The notes: a model not told the origin generated them from the letters alone. Positions 30,245 to 39,710 are shown, counted from the first letter of the stretch. The stretch: DNA of 64,000 nt from Actinoplanes philippinensis (GCF_900113015.1 NZ_FONV01000017.1:1-64000), one strand, 5' to 3'. A program made the numbers and translations.

Positions 30245-31990
30245 GTGACAACGCACCTACGTGCCCGGACGGCCCAGGCCGGTGCGTTCCTGGCACTGGT
30301 CTCGGGACTGGTGGCCGGCATCCCAGCGGCTGCTCAGGCTGCTGCCCCAGGCGTGACGATCGACTCTGTGTCCGAGCGTACGGTGTCGTCGGGCTCTACT
30401 GTAACCATTTCCTACACCGTAAGTAACCTGGGTGGCGAGGGTGAACCCGGCAACAACCGGTTCAACACCGATGTGACCACCAGTGCCGGTCGGTGCAACA
30501 ACGGTTGCAGCCCGAGCGACACGATCACCCAGTCGAAGACCTACCAGGCGACGCTGACCGCGCCGACCGTGGCCGCCGGTCAGAAGCAGACGATGACGAT
30601 CACCGTCGTCTCCAAGGACCAGACCGGCGCGGCCAGCCAGGCGGCCACCGAGACCATCTCGGTCGAGGGCCCCGCAGCGCCGACGACGGTGCGGCAGGTC
30701 TCCGGGCGGATCAAGGACGACGGCGGCGCCCGGGTCTCCGGTGTGCAGGTCGTCATGAAGGACAGCCAGGGCCACACCTACACGACCACGACGGACGGCA
30801 ACGGCGGTTACACGTTCAACTCGTCCGACTCCCAGCCGATCGCGGCCGGCGCCATCCAGGTCGCCGCGGCGAAGACCGGCTACGAGGCCGCCGACGTGAC
30901 CGTGCAGGGCGCGGCCGGCAGGACCGTGAACGTGCCGCTCACGATCAAGAAGACGGCCGCCGCGACCTCGCCGACCCCGTCCACGAGCACGTCGGCGACG
31001 AGCAAGCCGACCGACGAGGCCACCGACGACGAGTCCGCCGAGGGCGACCCCGGTGTCAACAACATCGGGGGCAACGACACGCAGCAGGCCTCCAACAACA
31101 CCGACGACGGCGGCAGCAACTGGCTGCTGATCGTCATGGGTGGTCTGCTCGTCGCGGCCGGCATCGGCGCCATGGTGCTGGTCTGGATGCGCCGCAAGAA
31201 GGCCGAGGAGCTCAGCTCGGACACCGGCATCGGCCAGGCCGTCCCGGCGGGTGTGGGCGGCGGGTTCGACGCCACCCGGGTGGCCGCGCCGGTCGGCGCC
31301 GGCCGCGGCAACGACGCCACGATGATCGCTCCGGCCGGCGGTATGGGCGTGCGCCCCGGCGCAATGGGCGGCGGGATCGGCGACGCTCCCACGGTGATCC
31401 ACCGGACCCCGGTCGAGGACGAGTTCCCGGACCCCTACGGCGCTCCGCTGCCGTCGGGTGGCAACTACGGTGGCAACCAGTGGGACGGCCAGCAGGGCGG
31501 CGGCAACTACGGCGCCACGCAGACCTACGGCCAGCAGGGTGGCGGTTACGGCGCGGCGCAGGGCGGTGGCGGCTACAACGACGGCGGCCAGCAGCGCTAC
31601 GACGAGCACACCAACCTGTACCAGCCGGAGCAGCCCCAGCGGTACGACGAGCACACCAACCTCTACCAGCCGGAGCAGGGCGGTGGTCAGTACGGTGGCG
31701 GCCAGTACGGCGGTGGTCAAGGCGGCTACGACCAGGGTGGCTACGACCAGGGCTGGAACGGTCAGGACGCCGGCGGCTACGGCCAGCAGGGCGGTTACGA
31801 CCAGGGTGGCTACGGCCAGCAGGGCGGTAACTACGACGGTTACGACCAGGGCGGGTATGACCAGCAGCAGGGCGGCTATCCCCAGCAGGGTGGCAACTAC
31901 GGCAACGGTTACCCGCAGCAGGGCCAGCCTCCGCAGCAGGGTCGCGGCACCTACGGCCAGCGGCCGAACCGGGACTGGGACGACAACTGA
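30245..31990 (+). CDS. Surface protein with carboxypeptidase-regulatory-like domain, membrane helix and Gln/Gly/Tyr-rich tail
   Basis: 581 residues. A signal peptide (FLALVSGLVAGIPAAAQAAAP) leads to an Ig-like beta domain (residues 35-145), then a carboxypeptidase-D regulatory-like domain (VSGRIKDDGGARVSGVQVVMKDSQG, about 150-235) and a Thr/Ser stalk. A transmembrane helix (LLIVMGGLLVAAGIGAMVLVW) and a cytosolic tail of about 260 residues follow. The tail is dominated by GGYDQGGYGQQ-like low complexity and a duplicated RYDEHTNLYQPEQ motif. It is anchored with the folded domains outside. Function is unknown. It is divergent from the SCP-like gene and ends in a strong terminator. Confidence 0.82.
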   Translation: MTTHLRARTAQAGAFLALVSGLVAGIPAAAQAAAPGVTIDSVSERTVSSGSTVTISYTVSNLGGEGEPGNNRFNTDVTTSAGRCNNGCSPSDTITQSKTYQATLTAPTVAAGQKQTMTITVVSKDQTGAASQAATETISVEGPAAPTTVRQVSGRIKDDGGARVSGVQVVMKDSQGHTYTTTTDGNGGYTFNSSDSQPIAAGAIQVAAAKTGYEAADVTVQGAAGRTVNVPLTIKKTAAATSPTPSTSTSATSKPTDEATDDESAEGDPGVNNIGGNDTQQASNNTDDGGSNWLLIVMGGLLVAAGIGAMVLVWMRRKKAEELSSDTGIGQAVPAGVGGGFDATRVAAPVGAGRGNDATMIAPAGGMGVRPGAMGGGIGDAPTVIHRTPVEDEFPDPYGAPLPSGGNYGGNQWDGQQGGGNYGATQTYGQQGGGYGAAQGGGGYNDGGQQRYDEHTNLYQPEQPQRYDEHTNLYQPEQGGGQYGGGQYGGGQGGYDQGGYDQGWNGQDAGGYGQQGGYDQGGYGQQGGNYDGYDQGGYDQQQGGYPQQGGNYGNGYPQQGQPPQQGRGTYGQRPNRDWDDN

Positions 31991-32005
31991 GGTCCTGAGC
32001 TGAAA

Positions 32006-32037
32006 GAAAGGCCCCGCGCGATCGCGCGGGGCCTTTC
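32006..32037. terminator. Bidirectional terminator
   Basis: Perfect 15-bp arms GAAAGGCCCCGCGCG and complement with a 2-nt centre, flanked by AAAG and TTTC runs. It lies between the surface-protein gene and the convergent purL. Confidence 0.9.
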
Positions 32038-32052
32038 TTCATGCGATGCCGA

Positions 32053-34503
32053 TCAGGCGGGCGGCTCGATGGGGCCGCCCGGCGCCTGCGGGCTCAGCTC
32101 CAGCGTCACCGAACGGACCTCACCCGAAGTCACCGGCGCGGGCGGCTGCTCGGCGGGGCCGCCAAACAGGTCACGCAGCGTCGACGACCAGGCCGTCCGC
32201 AGCTCCTCCAGCGGGATCGTGAACTGACCCTCCACCTCCAGTGCCGCCTCCTCAGAGGTGACACCGAGCGGGGTGACCGGCACACCGTGCTCGGCCGCCA
32301 GGGCGAGGAACGCCTTGTCATGCCCGCGCGGCACGGCCACCAGGGCACGGCCCGCCGACTCGCTGAACAGGTGGACGAACGGCGAGTTGCCGTCCTCCGG
32401 GAAGGTCACCTTCGCGCCGACGCCGTGCCGCAGCGTGCTCTCCACGAGCACCTGGGCCAGACCGCCGTCGGAGAGGTCGTGCGCGGCACTGACCAGACCG
32501 GATTTCGACGCCTGGGCCATCACCTTGCCGAGCGCCTGCTCGGCGGCGAGGTCGACCTTCGGCGGGCGACCGCCGAGGTGCCCGTGGGTCACCCAGGCCC
32601 ACTCCGAGCCGGAGAGCTCCACGCGGGTCTCACCGAGCAGGAAGAGCAGGTCGCCGCCGGCCTTGGCCGGCCGCGGGAAGCCCATCGGGACGCGGCGGGC
32701 CACGTCGTCGAAGACACCGAGCACGCCGACCACCGGGGTGGGGTGGATCGCCGCGGCGCCGGTCTGGTTGTAGAAGCTGACGTTGCCGCCGGTCACCGGA
32801 GTGCCCAGCTCCAGGCAGCCGTCCGCGAGAGCCCGGCAGGCCTCGGCGAACTGCCACATGACGTGCGGGTCCTCGGGCGAGCCGAAGTTGAGGCAGTCGG
32901 TGACCGCGACCGGCTCGGCACCGGTGACGGCGACGTTCCGGTACGCCTCGGCGAGCGCGAGCTTGGCGCCCTCGTACGGGTCGAGGCGCGCGAACCGGCC
33001 GTTACCGTCGACGGACAGCGCCACCCCGAGGCCGGTCTCCTCGTCGATCCGGAGCACGCCGGAGTCCTCCGGCTGGGCCAGGATCGTGTTGCCCAGCACG
33101 TACCGGTCGTACTGCTCGGTGACCCAGGTCTTGTCGCACAGGTTCGGCGACGCGGCCATCCGCAGCACGGTCTCCCGCAGAGCGTCGCCGGTGGACGGAC
33201 GCGGCAGCGTCTCGGCCCGGTCGGCCTGCAGCAGCATCACATCGTTCGGCTCACGGATCGGGCGCTGGTAGACCGGGCCGTCGTCGGCGAGCGAGCCCGG
33301 CGGCACGTCCACGACGACGTGGTCGTTCCAGGTGATCACCAGCCGGCCGGGAGTGCCGTCGGTGGACGCGGCGGTGACCTCGCCGATGGCGGTGGCCCAG
33401 ACGCCCCACTTCTCGGCGACCTGCAGCACGGCATCCAGATTTTCCGGCGTGACGATGAGGAGCATCCGCTCCTGCGACTCGCTGGCCAGGATCTCGGTCG
33501 GCGACATCGAGGCCTCACGCAGCGGCACCCGCTCCAGCCAGACGCGCATGCCGGTGCCGGCCGCGGCGGCCGTCTCGGTGAGCGCGCAGGTGAGGCCGGC
33601 GCCGCCGAGGTCCTGGATGCCGGAGACCAGACCGGCGTCATACAGCTCGAGGCAGCTCTCGATCAGCAGCTTCTCCATGAACGGGTCGCCGACCTGCACC
33701 GACGGGCGGCGCTGCTCGGCCTCCTCGTCGAAGGTGGCCGACGCCAGGACGGAGACGCCGCCGATGCCGTCACGGCCGGTCCGTGCGCCGAGCAGCACCA
33801 CGATGTTGCCGGTGCCGGTGGCCTCCTTCTTCTGGAGGCGCTCGACCGGCAGGACACCGATGCTGAGAGCGTTGACCAGCGGGTTGCCCTGGTAACACGG
33901 GTCGAAGACGATCTCGCCGCCGATGTTGGGCAGGCCCAGGCAGTTGCCGTAGCCACCGATGCCGGCGACCACGCCGGGCAGCACCCGGGCGGTGTCGGGG
34001 TGGTCGTGCGCGCCGAAGCGCAGCGGGTCCATCACGGCGATCGGCCGGGCGCCCATCGCGAGGATGTCGCGGACGATGCCGCCGACGCCGGTGGCCGCGC
34101 CCTGGTACGGCTCGACGTAGCTGGGGTGGTTGTGCGACTCGACCTTGAAGGTGACCGCCAGTTTCTCGGAGATCTGCACCACACCCGCGTTCTCCCCGAT
34201 GCCGGCCAGCATCCGGGTGTTCTGCGGCGCCTTCTCACTGAACTGCTTGAGGTGCACCTTGCTCGACTTGTACGAGCAGTGCTCACTCCACATGATCGAG
34301 TACATCGCGAGCTCGGACGCGGTGGGACGCCGGCCCAGGATCTCACGGATCTTGGCGTACTCGTCGTCCTTGAGCCCCAGCTCGGCGTAGGGCTGGAGCT
34401 CGTCCGAGGTCTTCTGCGCCTGCTCGACGGTGTCGGGACCGTCGGAGCCGCTGACGAGCACGTCGGTCGCAGCGAAACCGCTCGGCTTCTCCTGCGTGGT
34501 CAC
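32053..34503 (-). CDS. purL: Phosphoribosylformylglycinamidine synthase subunit PurL
   Basis: 816 residues, the small-PurL type that works with PurQ and PurS. It has the catalytic His region MWSEHCSYKSSK, SHNHPSYVEPYQGAATGVGG and the second half repeat VAVTDCLNFGSPE. It converts FGAR to FGAM with ammonia delivered by PurQ. The GTG start overlaps the purQ stop by 4 nt (GTGA), so purS-purQ-purL are translationally linked. Confidence 0.97.
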   Translation of the reverse strand: MTTQEKPSGFAATDVLVSGSDGPDTVEQAQKTSDELQPYAELGLKDDEYAKIREILGRRPTASELAMYSIMWSEHCSYKSSKVHLKQFSEKAPQNTRMLAGIGENAGVVQISEKLAVTFKVESHNHPSYVEPYQGAATGVGGIVRDILAMGARPIAVMDPLRFGAHDHPDTARVLPGVVAGIGGYGNCLGLPNIGGEIVFDPCYQGNPLVNALSIGVLPVERLQKKEATGTGNIVVLLGARTGRDGIGGVSVLASATFDEEAEQRRPSVQVGDPFMEKLLIESCLELYDAGLVSGIQDLGGAGLTCALTETAAAAGTGMRVWLERVPLREASMSPTEILASESQERMLLIVTPENLDAVLQVAEKWGVWATAIGEVTAASTDGTPGRLVITWNDHVVVDVPPGSLADDGPVYQRPIREPNDVMLLQADRAETLPRPSTGDALRETVLRMAASPNLCDKTWVTEQYDRYVLGNTILAQPEDSGVLRIDEETGLGVALSVDGNGRFARLDPYEGAKLALAEAYRNVAVTGAEPVAVTDCLNFGSPEDPHVMWQFAEACRALADGCLELGTPVTGGNVSFYNQTGAAAIHPTPVVGVLGVFDDVARRVPMGFPRPAKAGGDLLFLLGETRVELSGSEWAWVTHGHLGGRPPKVDLAAEQALGKVMAQASKSGLVSAAHDLSDGGLAQVLVESTLRHGVGAKVTFPEDGNSPFVHLFSESAGRALVAVPRGHDKAFLALAAEHGVPVTPLGVTSEEAALEVEGQFTIPLEELRTAWSSTLRDLFGGPAEQPPAPVTSGEVRSVTLELSPQAPGGPIEPPA

Positions 34504-35195
34504 TGTTGTCCCCCTGCGAGCTGACCGTCCGTCGCCAGGCTGCGCAGGACGGAGGTGAAGAAGCCGAGGCCGTCGAGTGACGGGCCGGTCAGCGCCTCCA
34601 CGGCGTGTTCCGGGTGCGGCATGATGCCGACGACGTTGCCGGCCTCGTTGGTGATCCCCGCGATGTCGCGCTGCGAGCCGTTCGGGTTGCCGTTGATGTA
34701 GCGGGCGATGACCCGGCCCTCGGCCTCCAGCGCGTCCAGCGTCTTGGTGTCGGCGACGAAGCAGCCCTCACCGTTCTTCACCGGGATCAGGATCTCCTGA
34801 CCGGGGGTGAAGCCGTTGGTCCAGGCGGTGTTCGTCGCCTCGACCTTCAGCCACTGGTCACGGTTGCGGAAGTGCAGGTGCTGGTTCCGGGTCAGGGCGC
34901 CGGGCAGCAGATGTGCCTCGCACAGGACCTGGAAGCCGTTGCAGATGCCGAGCACGGGCAGACCGCCCCGCGCCGCATCGATGATGGACTCCATCACCGG
35001 CGCGAACCGGGCGATGGCGCCGCAGCGCAGATAGTCGCCATACGAGAACCCGCCCGGGAGGACGACCGCGTCGACGCCGTGCAGGTCCGGATCGCCGTGC
35101 CAGAGGCGCACGGCCTCGGCGCCGGCGATCCGGGCGGCGCGGGCGGCGTCCCCGTCGTCGAGCGAACCAGGGAAGGTGACCACACCGATCCGCAT
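34500..35195 (-). CDS. purQ: Phosphoribosylformylglycinamidine synthase subunit PurQ (glutaminase)
   Basis: 231 residues, class I glutamine amidotransferase. The nucleophile Cys is in GLPVLGICNGFQVL, the His-Glu pair in MPHPEHAVE, and the glycine-rich VLPGGFSYGDYLR supports the oxyanion site. It supplies ammonia to PurL. The ATG is 2 nt after the purS stop. Confidence 0.97.
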   Translation of the reverse strand: MRIGVVTFPGSLDDGDAARAARIAGAEAVRLWHGDPDLHGVDAVVLPGGFSYGDYLRCGAIARFAPVMESIIDAARGGLPVLGICNGFQVLCEAHLLPGALTRNQHLHFRNRDQWLKVEATNTAWTNGFTPGQEILIPVKNGEGCFVADTKTLDALEAEGRVIARYINGNPNGSQRDIAGITNEAGNVVGIMPHPEHAVEALTGPSLDGLGFFTSVLRSLATDGQLAGGQQ

Positions 35196-35197
35196 GG

Positions 35198-35452
35198 TCA
35201 GGCGACCTCCGCCGCAGCGCTCTCGACGCGGATCTCGAAGTCCTCGATCACCGGGTTGGCGAGCAGCTTGTCGGCGATCTCACGAGCCCGGTCGAGGTCG
35301 GGCTCCCCAGTGAAATCGATCTCGATCCGGCGGCCGATGCGGACAGAAGAGACATCGGTGACGCCGAGCCGGGGCAGCGCATTCGCCACCGCTTGACCCT
35401 GCGGGTCCAGGATCTCCGGCTTGAGCATGACGTCGACCACGACGCGAGCCAC
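35198..35452 (-). CDS. purS: Phosphoribosylformylglycinamidine synthase subunit PurS
   Basis: 84 residues from the GTG at 35452, giving MARVVVDVMLKPEILDPQGQ, the standard PurS start. AGGAG lies 5 nt upstream. A GTG two codons earlier would fall inside that ribosome-binding site. PurS bridges PurL and PurQ and is required for ammonia channelling in the three-part enzyme. Confidence 0.95.
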   Translation of the reverse strand: MARVVVDVMLKPEILDPQGQAVANALPRLGVTDVSSVRIGRRIEIDFTGEPDLDRAREIADKLLANPVIEDFEIRVESAAAEVA

Positions 35453-35685
35453 GGGCACTCCTGACTGATAGGTGTAAGCAGGCGAAGCCTACCCGGTAGG
35501 CCCCGTGGACGAGCCGGGGGTCGGTGTCGGCAGCCCGACCCCAGCGTCATTGAGCAGGGAATGCGCGTTTACATCGGGGGCATCAGTCAGTGATATGTAT
35601 CAATTGGACTGTGGGCCTGCCAGCGATCCCGTCTTAGTTTGCATTCGTCGATTTCGATTAACGTTCCCCCGAAGGAGATCTCGAC

Positions 35686-36363
35686 GTGCGCATTCGACTC
35701 CTGGCCGTCCTCGCCGGCGCGGTCACGGCCCTGCTCGCCCCCACCGCCGCCTACGCCGACGAGCCGGTCACCCCGAACATCATCGGAGGCGGCACCGTGT
35801 CCTCGGCGCCATGGGCCGCGGCCGTCTTCAGCAACGGCAGCTTCACCTGCTCCGGCACGATCATCTCGGCCAACTACGTGCTGACCGCGCGGCACTGCGT
35901 CAGCGGCACCATGTCGGTACGGGTCGGCAGCGTCACCTACGCCTCGGGCGGCGTCACCCGTACCGTCGCGTCCTCGACCACCCGCTACGACCTGGCCCTG
36001 CTGCGGCTGAGCAGTTCGGTGAGCACGTCGTACATGCCGCTGTCCAGCGCGTACCCGCCGGTCGGATCGACGAACAGCATCTACGGGTGGGGCATGACCT
36101 GCTACTCCGGCTGCTCGGCGTCACCGACGCTGAAGACCGCCACGGTGCAGGTCACCTCGACCAACCAGACCGACGCGTACGGCGGCCGGGCGATCGGCAG
36201 CACCCGGATCAACGGCAACGCGTGGCGTGGCGACTCGGGCGGCCCGCAGGTCTACAACGGCGCCCAGGTGGGTGTCGCGTCGACGGCGGACGGCACGAGC
36301 CGCCAGTACTACGGCAGCGTCGCCTACAACCGGGCGTGGATCACGTCGGTCGCGGGGGTCTGA
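35686..36363 (+). CDS. Secreted trypsin-like serine protease (S1 family)
   Basis: 225 residues. A signal peptide to about residue 24 (APTAAYA) is followed by a short propeptide and the mature-like IIGGG at 32. The catalytic triad is complete: H70 in LTARHC, D102 in RYDLALL and S184 in GDSGGP. Two Cys pairs (55/71 and 139/143) fit S1 disulfides. The start is GTG with AAGGAG 9 nt upstream. The protein ends soon after the last strand with no binding domain. Only 5 bp separate its stop from that of the convergent purB. Confidence 0.9.
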   Translation: MRIRLLAVLAGAVTALLAPTAAYADEPVTPNIIGGGTVSSAPWAAAVFSNGSFTCSGTIISANYVLTARHCVSGTMSVRVGSVTYASGGVTRTVASSTTRYDLALLRLSSSVSTSYMPLSSAYPPVGSTNSIYGWGMTCYSGCSASPTLKTATVQVTSTNQTDAYGGRAIGSTRINGNAWRGDSGGPQVYNGAQVGVASTADGTSRQYYGSVAYNRAWITSVAGV

Positions 36364-36368
36364 GAAAA

Positions 36369-37790
36369 CTAGAGGATCGGCGCGGGTGCGTACGCCGCCG
36401 CTGACGGATGCTGGGCCACGATCTCAGCGACCCGATCGGCGACCGCACGCACCTGCGCCGGCGCCGCGCCGACGAAGGCGGCCCGATCCGCGACCAGGGT
36501 GTCGATCTCGCCCCGGGAGAGCTGCAGCCGCTCGTCCGCCGCGAGGCGGTCGAAGAGGTCGTTGACCGCCACGCCCTTCTCCCGCATGGCCAGCGCCACG
36601 CCGACCGCGTGCTCCTTGATCACCTCGTGCGCGACCTCCCGGCCGACACCCTTGCGCACCGCCGCGACCAGCACCTTGGTGGTGGCCAGGAAGGGCAGGA
36701 AGCGGTCGAGCTCACGGCCGATGACCGCCGGGTACGCCCCGAACTCGTCGAGCACGGTGAGGAACGTCTGGAACAGGCCGTCGGTGGCGAAGAACGCGTC
36801 CGGCAGGGCCACCCGGCGCACCACCGAGCAGGAGACGTCGCCCTCGTTCCACTGGTCGCCGGCCAGCTCGCCGACCATCGACAGGTAGCCGCGGACGATC
36901 ACCGCGAGACCGTTGACCCGCTCCGAGGACCGCGTGTTCATCTTGTGCGGCATCGCCGACGAACCGACCTGGCCCGGCTTGAAGCCCTCGGTGACCAGCT
37001 CCTGGCCGACCATCAGCCGGATCGTGGTGGCCAGCGACGACGGGCCGGCGACGATCTGGGCCAGCGCCGAGACCACGTCGAAGTCGAGCGACCGCGGGTA
37101 GACCTGGCCGACGCTGGACAGCACCCGATTGAACCCGAGGTGCTCGGCGACCTTCTTCTCCAGGTCCGCGGCCTTGTCGAACGAGCCGTCGAACAGGTCG
37201 AGCTGGTCGGCGGCCGTGCCGACCGGGCCCTTGATGCCGCGCAGCGGGTAGCGGCCGATCAGATCGTCCAGCCGCTCATACGCGATCAGCAGCTCCTCGG
37301 CGGACGAGGCGAACCGCTTGCCGAGCGTGGTGGCCTGCGCCGCGACGTTGTGCGACCGGCCGGTCATCACCAGGTCGGAGTGCTCGACGGCGAGCGCGGC
37401 CAGCCGGGCCAGCGTCGCCACCACCCGGTCGCGGATCAGCTCGAGCGACGCCCGGATCTGCAGCTGCTCCACATTTTCGGTGAGGTCGCGCGACGTCATC
37501 CCCTTGTGGATCTGCTCGAAGCCGGCCAGCTCACTGAACTCCTCGATGCGCGCCTTCACATCGTGCCGGGTGACCCGCTCGCGCTCGGCGATCGACGCCA
37601 GGTCGACCCGGTCGAGCACCGCCTCATACGCCTCGACGGCACCCGCCGGGACGTCGACGCCGAGGTCACGCTGAGCCTTGAGGACCGCCAGCCAGAGCTT
37701 GCGCTCCATCCGGATCTTCTCCTCCGGGGACCAGAGGCTGACGAGGTCGGCGGAGGCGTACCGGGCGGCGAGCACGTTCGGGATGGTCAC
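36369..37790 (-). CDS. purB: Adenylosuccinate lyase
   Basis: 473 residues. It carries the fumarase-superfamily signature GSSAMPHKMNT, TSRDLTENVEQLQIR near the N-terminus and TGRSHNVAAQATTLGKR. It splits SAICAR and adenylosuccinate, releasing fumarate, in both IMP and AMP synthesis. The GTG start (37790) overlaps the stop of the transporter gene by 4 nt. Longer frames upstream are the transporter in another frame. Being third in an operon behind a regulator and an exporter is unusual for purB. Confidence 0.96.
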   Translation of the reverse strand: MTIPNVLAARYASADLVSLWSPEEKIRMERKLWLAVLKAQRDLGVDVPAGAVEAYEAVLDRVDLASIAERERVTRHDVKARIEEFSELAGFEQIHKGMTSRDLTENVEQLQIRASLELIRDRVVATLARLAALAVEHSDLVMTGRSHNVAAQATTLGKRFASSAEELLIAYERLDDLIGRYPLRGIKGPVGTAADQLDLFDGSFDKAADLEKKVAEHLGFNRVLSSVGQVYPRSLDFDVVSALAQIVAGPSSLATTIRLMVGQELVTEGFKPGQVGSSAMPHKMNTRSSERVNGLAVIVRGYLSMVGELAGDQWNEGDVSCSVVRRVALPDAFFATDGLFQTFLTVLDEFGAYPAVIGRELDRFLPFLATTKVLVAAVRKGVGREVAHEVIKEHAVGVALAMREKGVAVNDLFDRLAADERLQLSRGEIDTLVADRAAFVGAAPAQVRAVADRVAEIVAQHPSAAAYAPAPIL

Positions 37791-39130
37791 GGCACCGATT
37801 CTGTCACGGGCCGCGGCCCGTCCTGCGGCAGCCGGTGACGCAGGGTGCGGACGGCCCGGCTGCTGAGCATGCCGGCCACCGCGAGGGTCGCGACCGTCCC
37901 GGCGCCGATCAGGGTCACACCGAGCCCGGCCTCGTGCGCGATCGGCCCGACGGCCACCTCCCCCAGCGGCATGGCGATGAAAGAGCCGACCATGTCGTAC
38001 GAATAGACGCGCGCGAGCCGGTCCGCGGGCACGTGCTCCTGCATCGAGGTCTCCCAGGCCACCCCGAACTGCTCCAGCATCAGCCCGGCCGTGAACGTCG
38101 CGAGCAGCAGCGCCCACAGTCGCGGGTGGAGCCCGAGCACGAAGAGCGGCAGCGCCATCCCGAAGCAGCCGATCACGCCGACCAGCAGCAGCCGGTGCAG
38201 CCGCAGCCGCATCGCCAGCAGCCCGCCGACGATCATCCCGGCGGTCTCCCCGGCCAGCACCAGACCCCACGCCGAGCGGCCGATGGTGTCGTCGGCGACG
38301 GCCGGGCCGAGCACGAACATGCCGCCGCTCCACGCGGCGTTCAGCAGGCTGAAGCCGGCCACCACCACCCAGAGCCAGGTCCGGGAGCGGAACTCGGACC
38401 AGCCGAGCCGCAGGTCGGCAAGCAGATGCGACCGCTCGGCCGGCCGCGCCGGGCTCCCCACCTCGGCCACGCTCGCCTCGTGGGCCGCGCTCGCGACCTG
38501 GGCCGGGCTCACCTCGTGGCCTGGGCTCGTGGCCTGAGCCGCGCTCCCGACCCGGGCCGGGCTCGCCACCCGGACTCCGGCGAAGCAGGCGGCGGCGATG
38601 ACGAAGGTCACGGCGTCGATCGCGATGCCGATGCCCGGGCTGGTGACGGCGACGACCAGGCCGCCGACCGGGGCGCCGATCACCATGGCGCTGTTCAGGA
38701 AGATGCGGCTGAGGGCGTTGGCCTGGAGCAGCAGGTCGGCGTCCACGGTCTGCGGCAGCAGGGCGGCGCTGGCCGGCAGCGCCAGCGCGGCGGCCATGCC
38801 GTTGAGCACCGACAGCCCGACGAGCAGGGGTATGGTCGCGCCGCCGGTCAGCACCAGGGTGGCGACCCCGGCCTGGACCAGCCCGGCGGCCACGCTCGAC
38901 CCGACCATCAGCAGGTGGCGTGGCAACCGGTCGGCCAGCACCCCGCCGAAGAGCAGGCAGAGCACGTTGGCCAGGGTCCGGGCGCCGACGACCAGGCCCA
39001 GGTCACGGGTCGAGCCGGTGAGGTCGAGGACGGCGAAGGCCAGAGCGATCGGCGCGAACGAGTTGCCGAGCGCGCTGATCGACCGTCCGGCCAGCAGGAA
39101 CCGGAACGGGATGTGCCGCAACGCCGTCAC
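37787..39130 (-). CDS. MFS transporter
   Basis: 447 residues with about 12 membrane helices and a major-facilitator layout of the drug/macrolide exporter type (LVVGARTLANVLCLLFGGVLADRLPRHLL loop A motif, given in part). The central cytosolic loop carries imperfect SPA/AAH repeats (residues about 185-225). The GTG start at 39130 overlaps the regulator stop by 4 nt. The substrate is unknown. The ArsR-like regulator in front probably controls it. Confidence 0.87.
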   Translation of the reverse strand: MTALRHIPFRFLLAGRSISALGNSFAPIALAFAVLDLTGSTRDLGLVVGARTLANVLCLLFGGVLADRLPRHLLMVGSSVAAGLVQAGVATLVLTGGATIPLLVGLSVLNGMAAALALPASAALLPQTVDADLLLQANALSRIFLNSAMVIGAPVGGLVVAVTSPGIGIAIDAVTFVIAAACFAGVRVASPARVGSAAQATSPGHEVSPAQVASAAHEASVAEVGSPARPAERSHLLADLRLGWSEFRSRTWLWVVVAGFSLLNAAWSGGMFVLGPAVADDTIGRSAWGLVLAGETAGMIVGGLLAMRLRLHRLLLVGVIGCFGMALPLFVLGLHPRLWALLLATFTAGLMLEQFGVAWETSMQEHVPADRLARVYSYDMVGSFIAMPLGEVAVGPIAHEAGLGVTLIGAGTVATLAVAGMLSSRAVRTLRHRLPQDGPRPVTESVP

Positions 39131-39657
39131 GACGGCTCCTCCCGGCTCTGGAACATCGCCACGGTCGTGCTCGTCCGCACCGTGCCGGGGGTGCGTGGTG
39201 GCTGCGCGGCCTCGTGCAGCTCGACGACCGCCGCGGAGATCTTGTCGCGGATCCGCACCCACACCTCCGGATCGACCCAGAAGTCGCCGTCGCTGAGCAG
39301 GCTGCGACGCTCCGCGAAGTGGGCCGCCGAGCTCCGCCGGATCAGCTCGTGGGCGAGCGCCGCGAACTCGGCCCGGCGCTGCTCGTCCGGCCGGGCGCCG
39401 GCGAGCGGCTCGCTGTGCGCGTCATACCGGTACCGCTTGGCGACGCCGCCCCGGATCTTCTCCTCGCCGGCCGCCACGATCAGGCCACCGGCCAGCAGGT
39501 TGCGCATGTGGTAACTGGCGTTGGCGTGGGTCAGCCCGAGCTCCCGGGCGACCTCGGCCGCGGTCAGCTCGGCACCGGTCAGCAGCGACATGATCTGCAG
39601 CCGGACCGGATGGGCCAGCGCCCGCAACGCCGCCTTGTCACCCTCTCCCAAAGACAT
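39127..39657 (-). CDS. ArsR-like winged-helix regulator (HTH_20 type)
   Basis: 176 residues from the ATG at 39657. Residues 5-85 form a winged helix (ALAHPVRLQIMSLLTGAELTAAEVARELGLTHANASYHMRNLL in pieces). The C-terminal half is helical (FAALAHELIRRSSAAHF, IRDKISAAVVELHEAAQ) as in transcriptional regulators next to MFS exporters. It likely represses its own operon with the transporter and purB. A matching direct repeat flanks its promoter. No metal-binding Cys motif is present, so the signal is probably a small molecule. Confidence 0.87.
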   Translation of the reverse strand: MSLGEGDKAALRALAHPVRLQIMSLLTGAELTAAEVARELGLTHANASYHMRNLLAGGLIVAAGEEKIRGGVAKRYRYDAHSEPLAGARPDEQRRAEFAALAHELIRRSSAAHFAERRSLLSDGDFWVDPEVWVRIRDKISAAVVELHEAAQPPRTPGTVRTSTTVAMFQSREEPS

Positions 39658-39710
39658 GTTGGGGAGTCTAGGAGCAGGCCGACCCGACTGTCCAATGTTT
39701 GTTGGGGAGT
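39657..39710 (-). promoter_or_regulatory. Promoter flanked by an 11-bp direct repeat
   Basis: ACTCCCCAACA on the minus strand occurs perfectly at 39700-39710 and again at 39657-39667, touching the start codon. Between them lie -35 TGGACA (39689-39694), an 18-bp spacer and -10 TAGACT (39665-39670). The spacing of the repeats is 43 bp, four helical turns. It is a candidate autoregulatory operator. Confidence 0.5.

Noticed and set aside
32041..34524. An 827-codon plus-strand frame opposite purL
   Set aside because: Mirror of the purL codon pattern, with His/Arg/Gly-rich composition and no recognisable domain.
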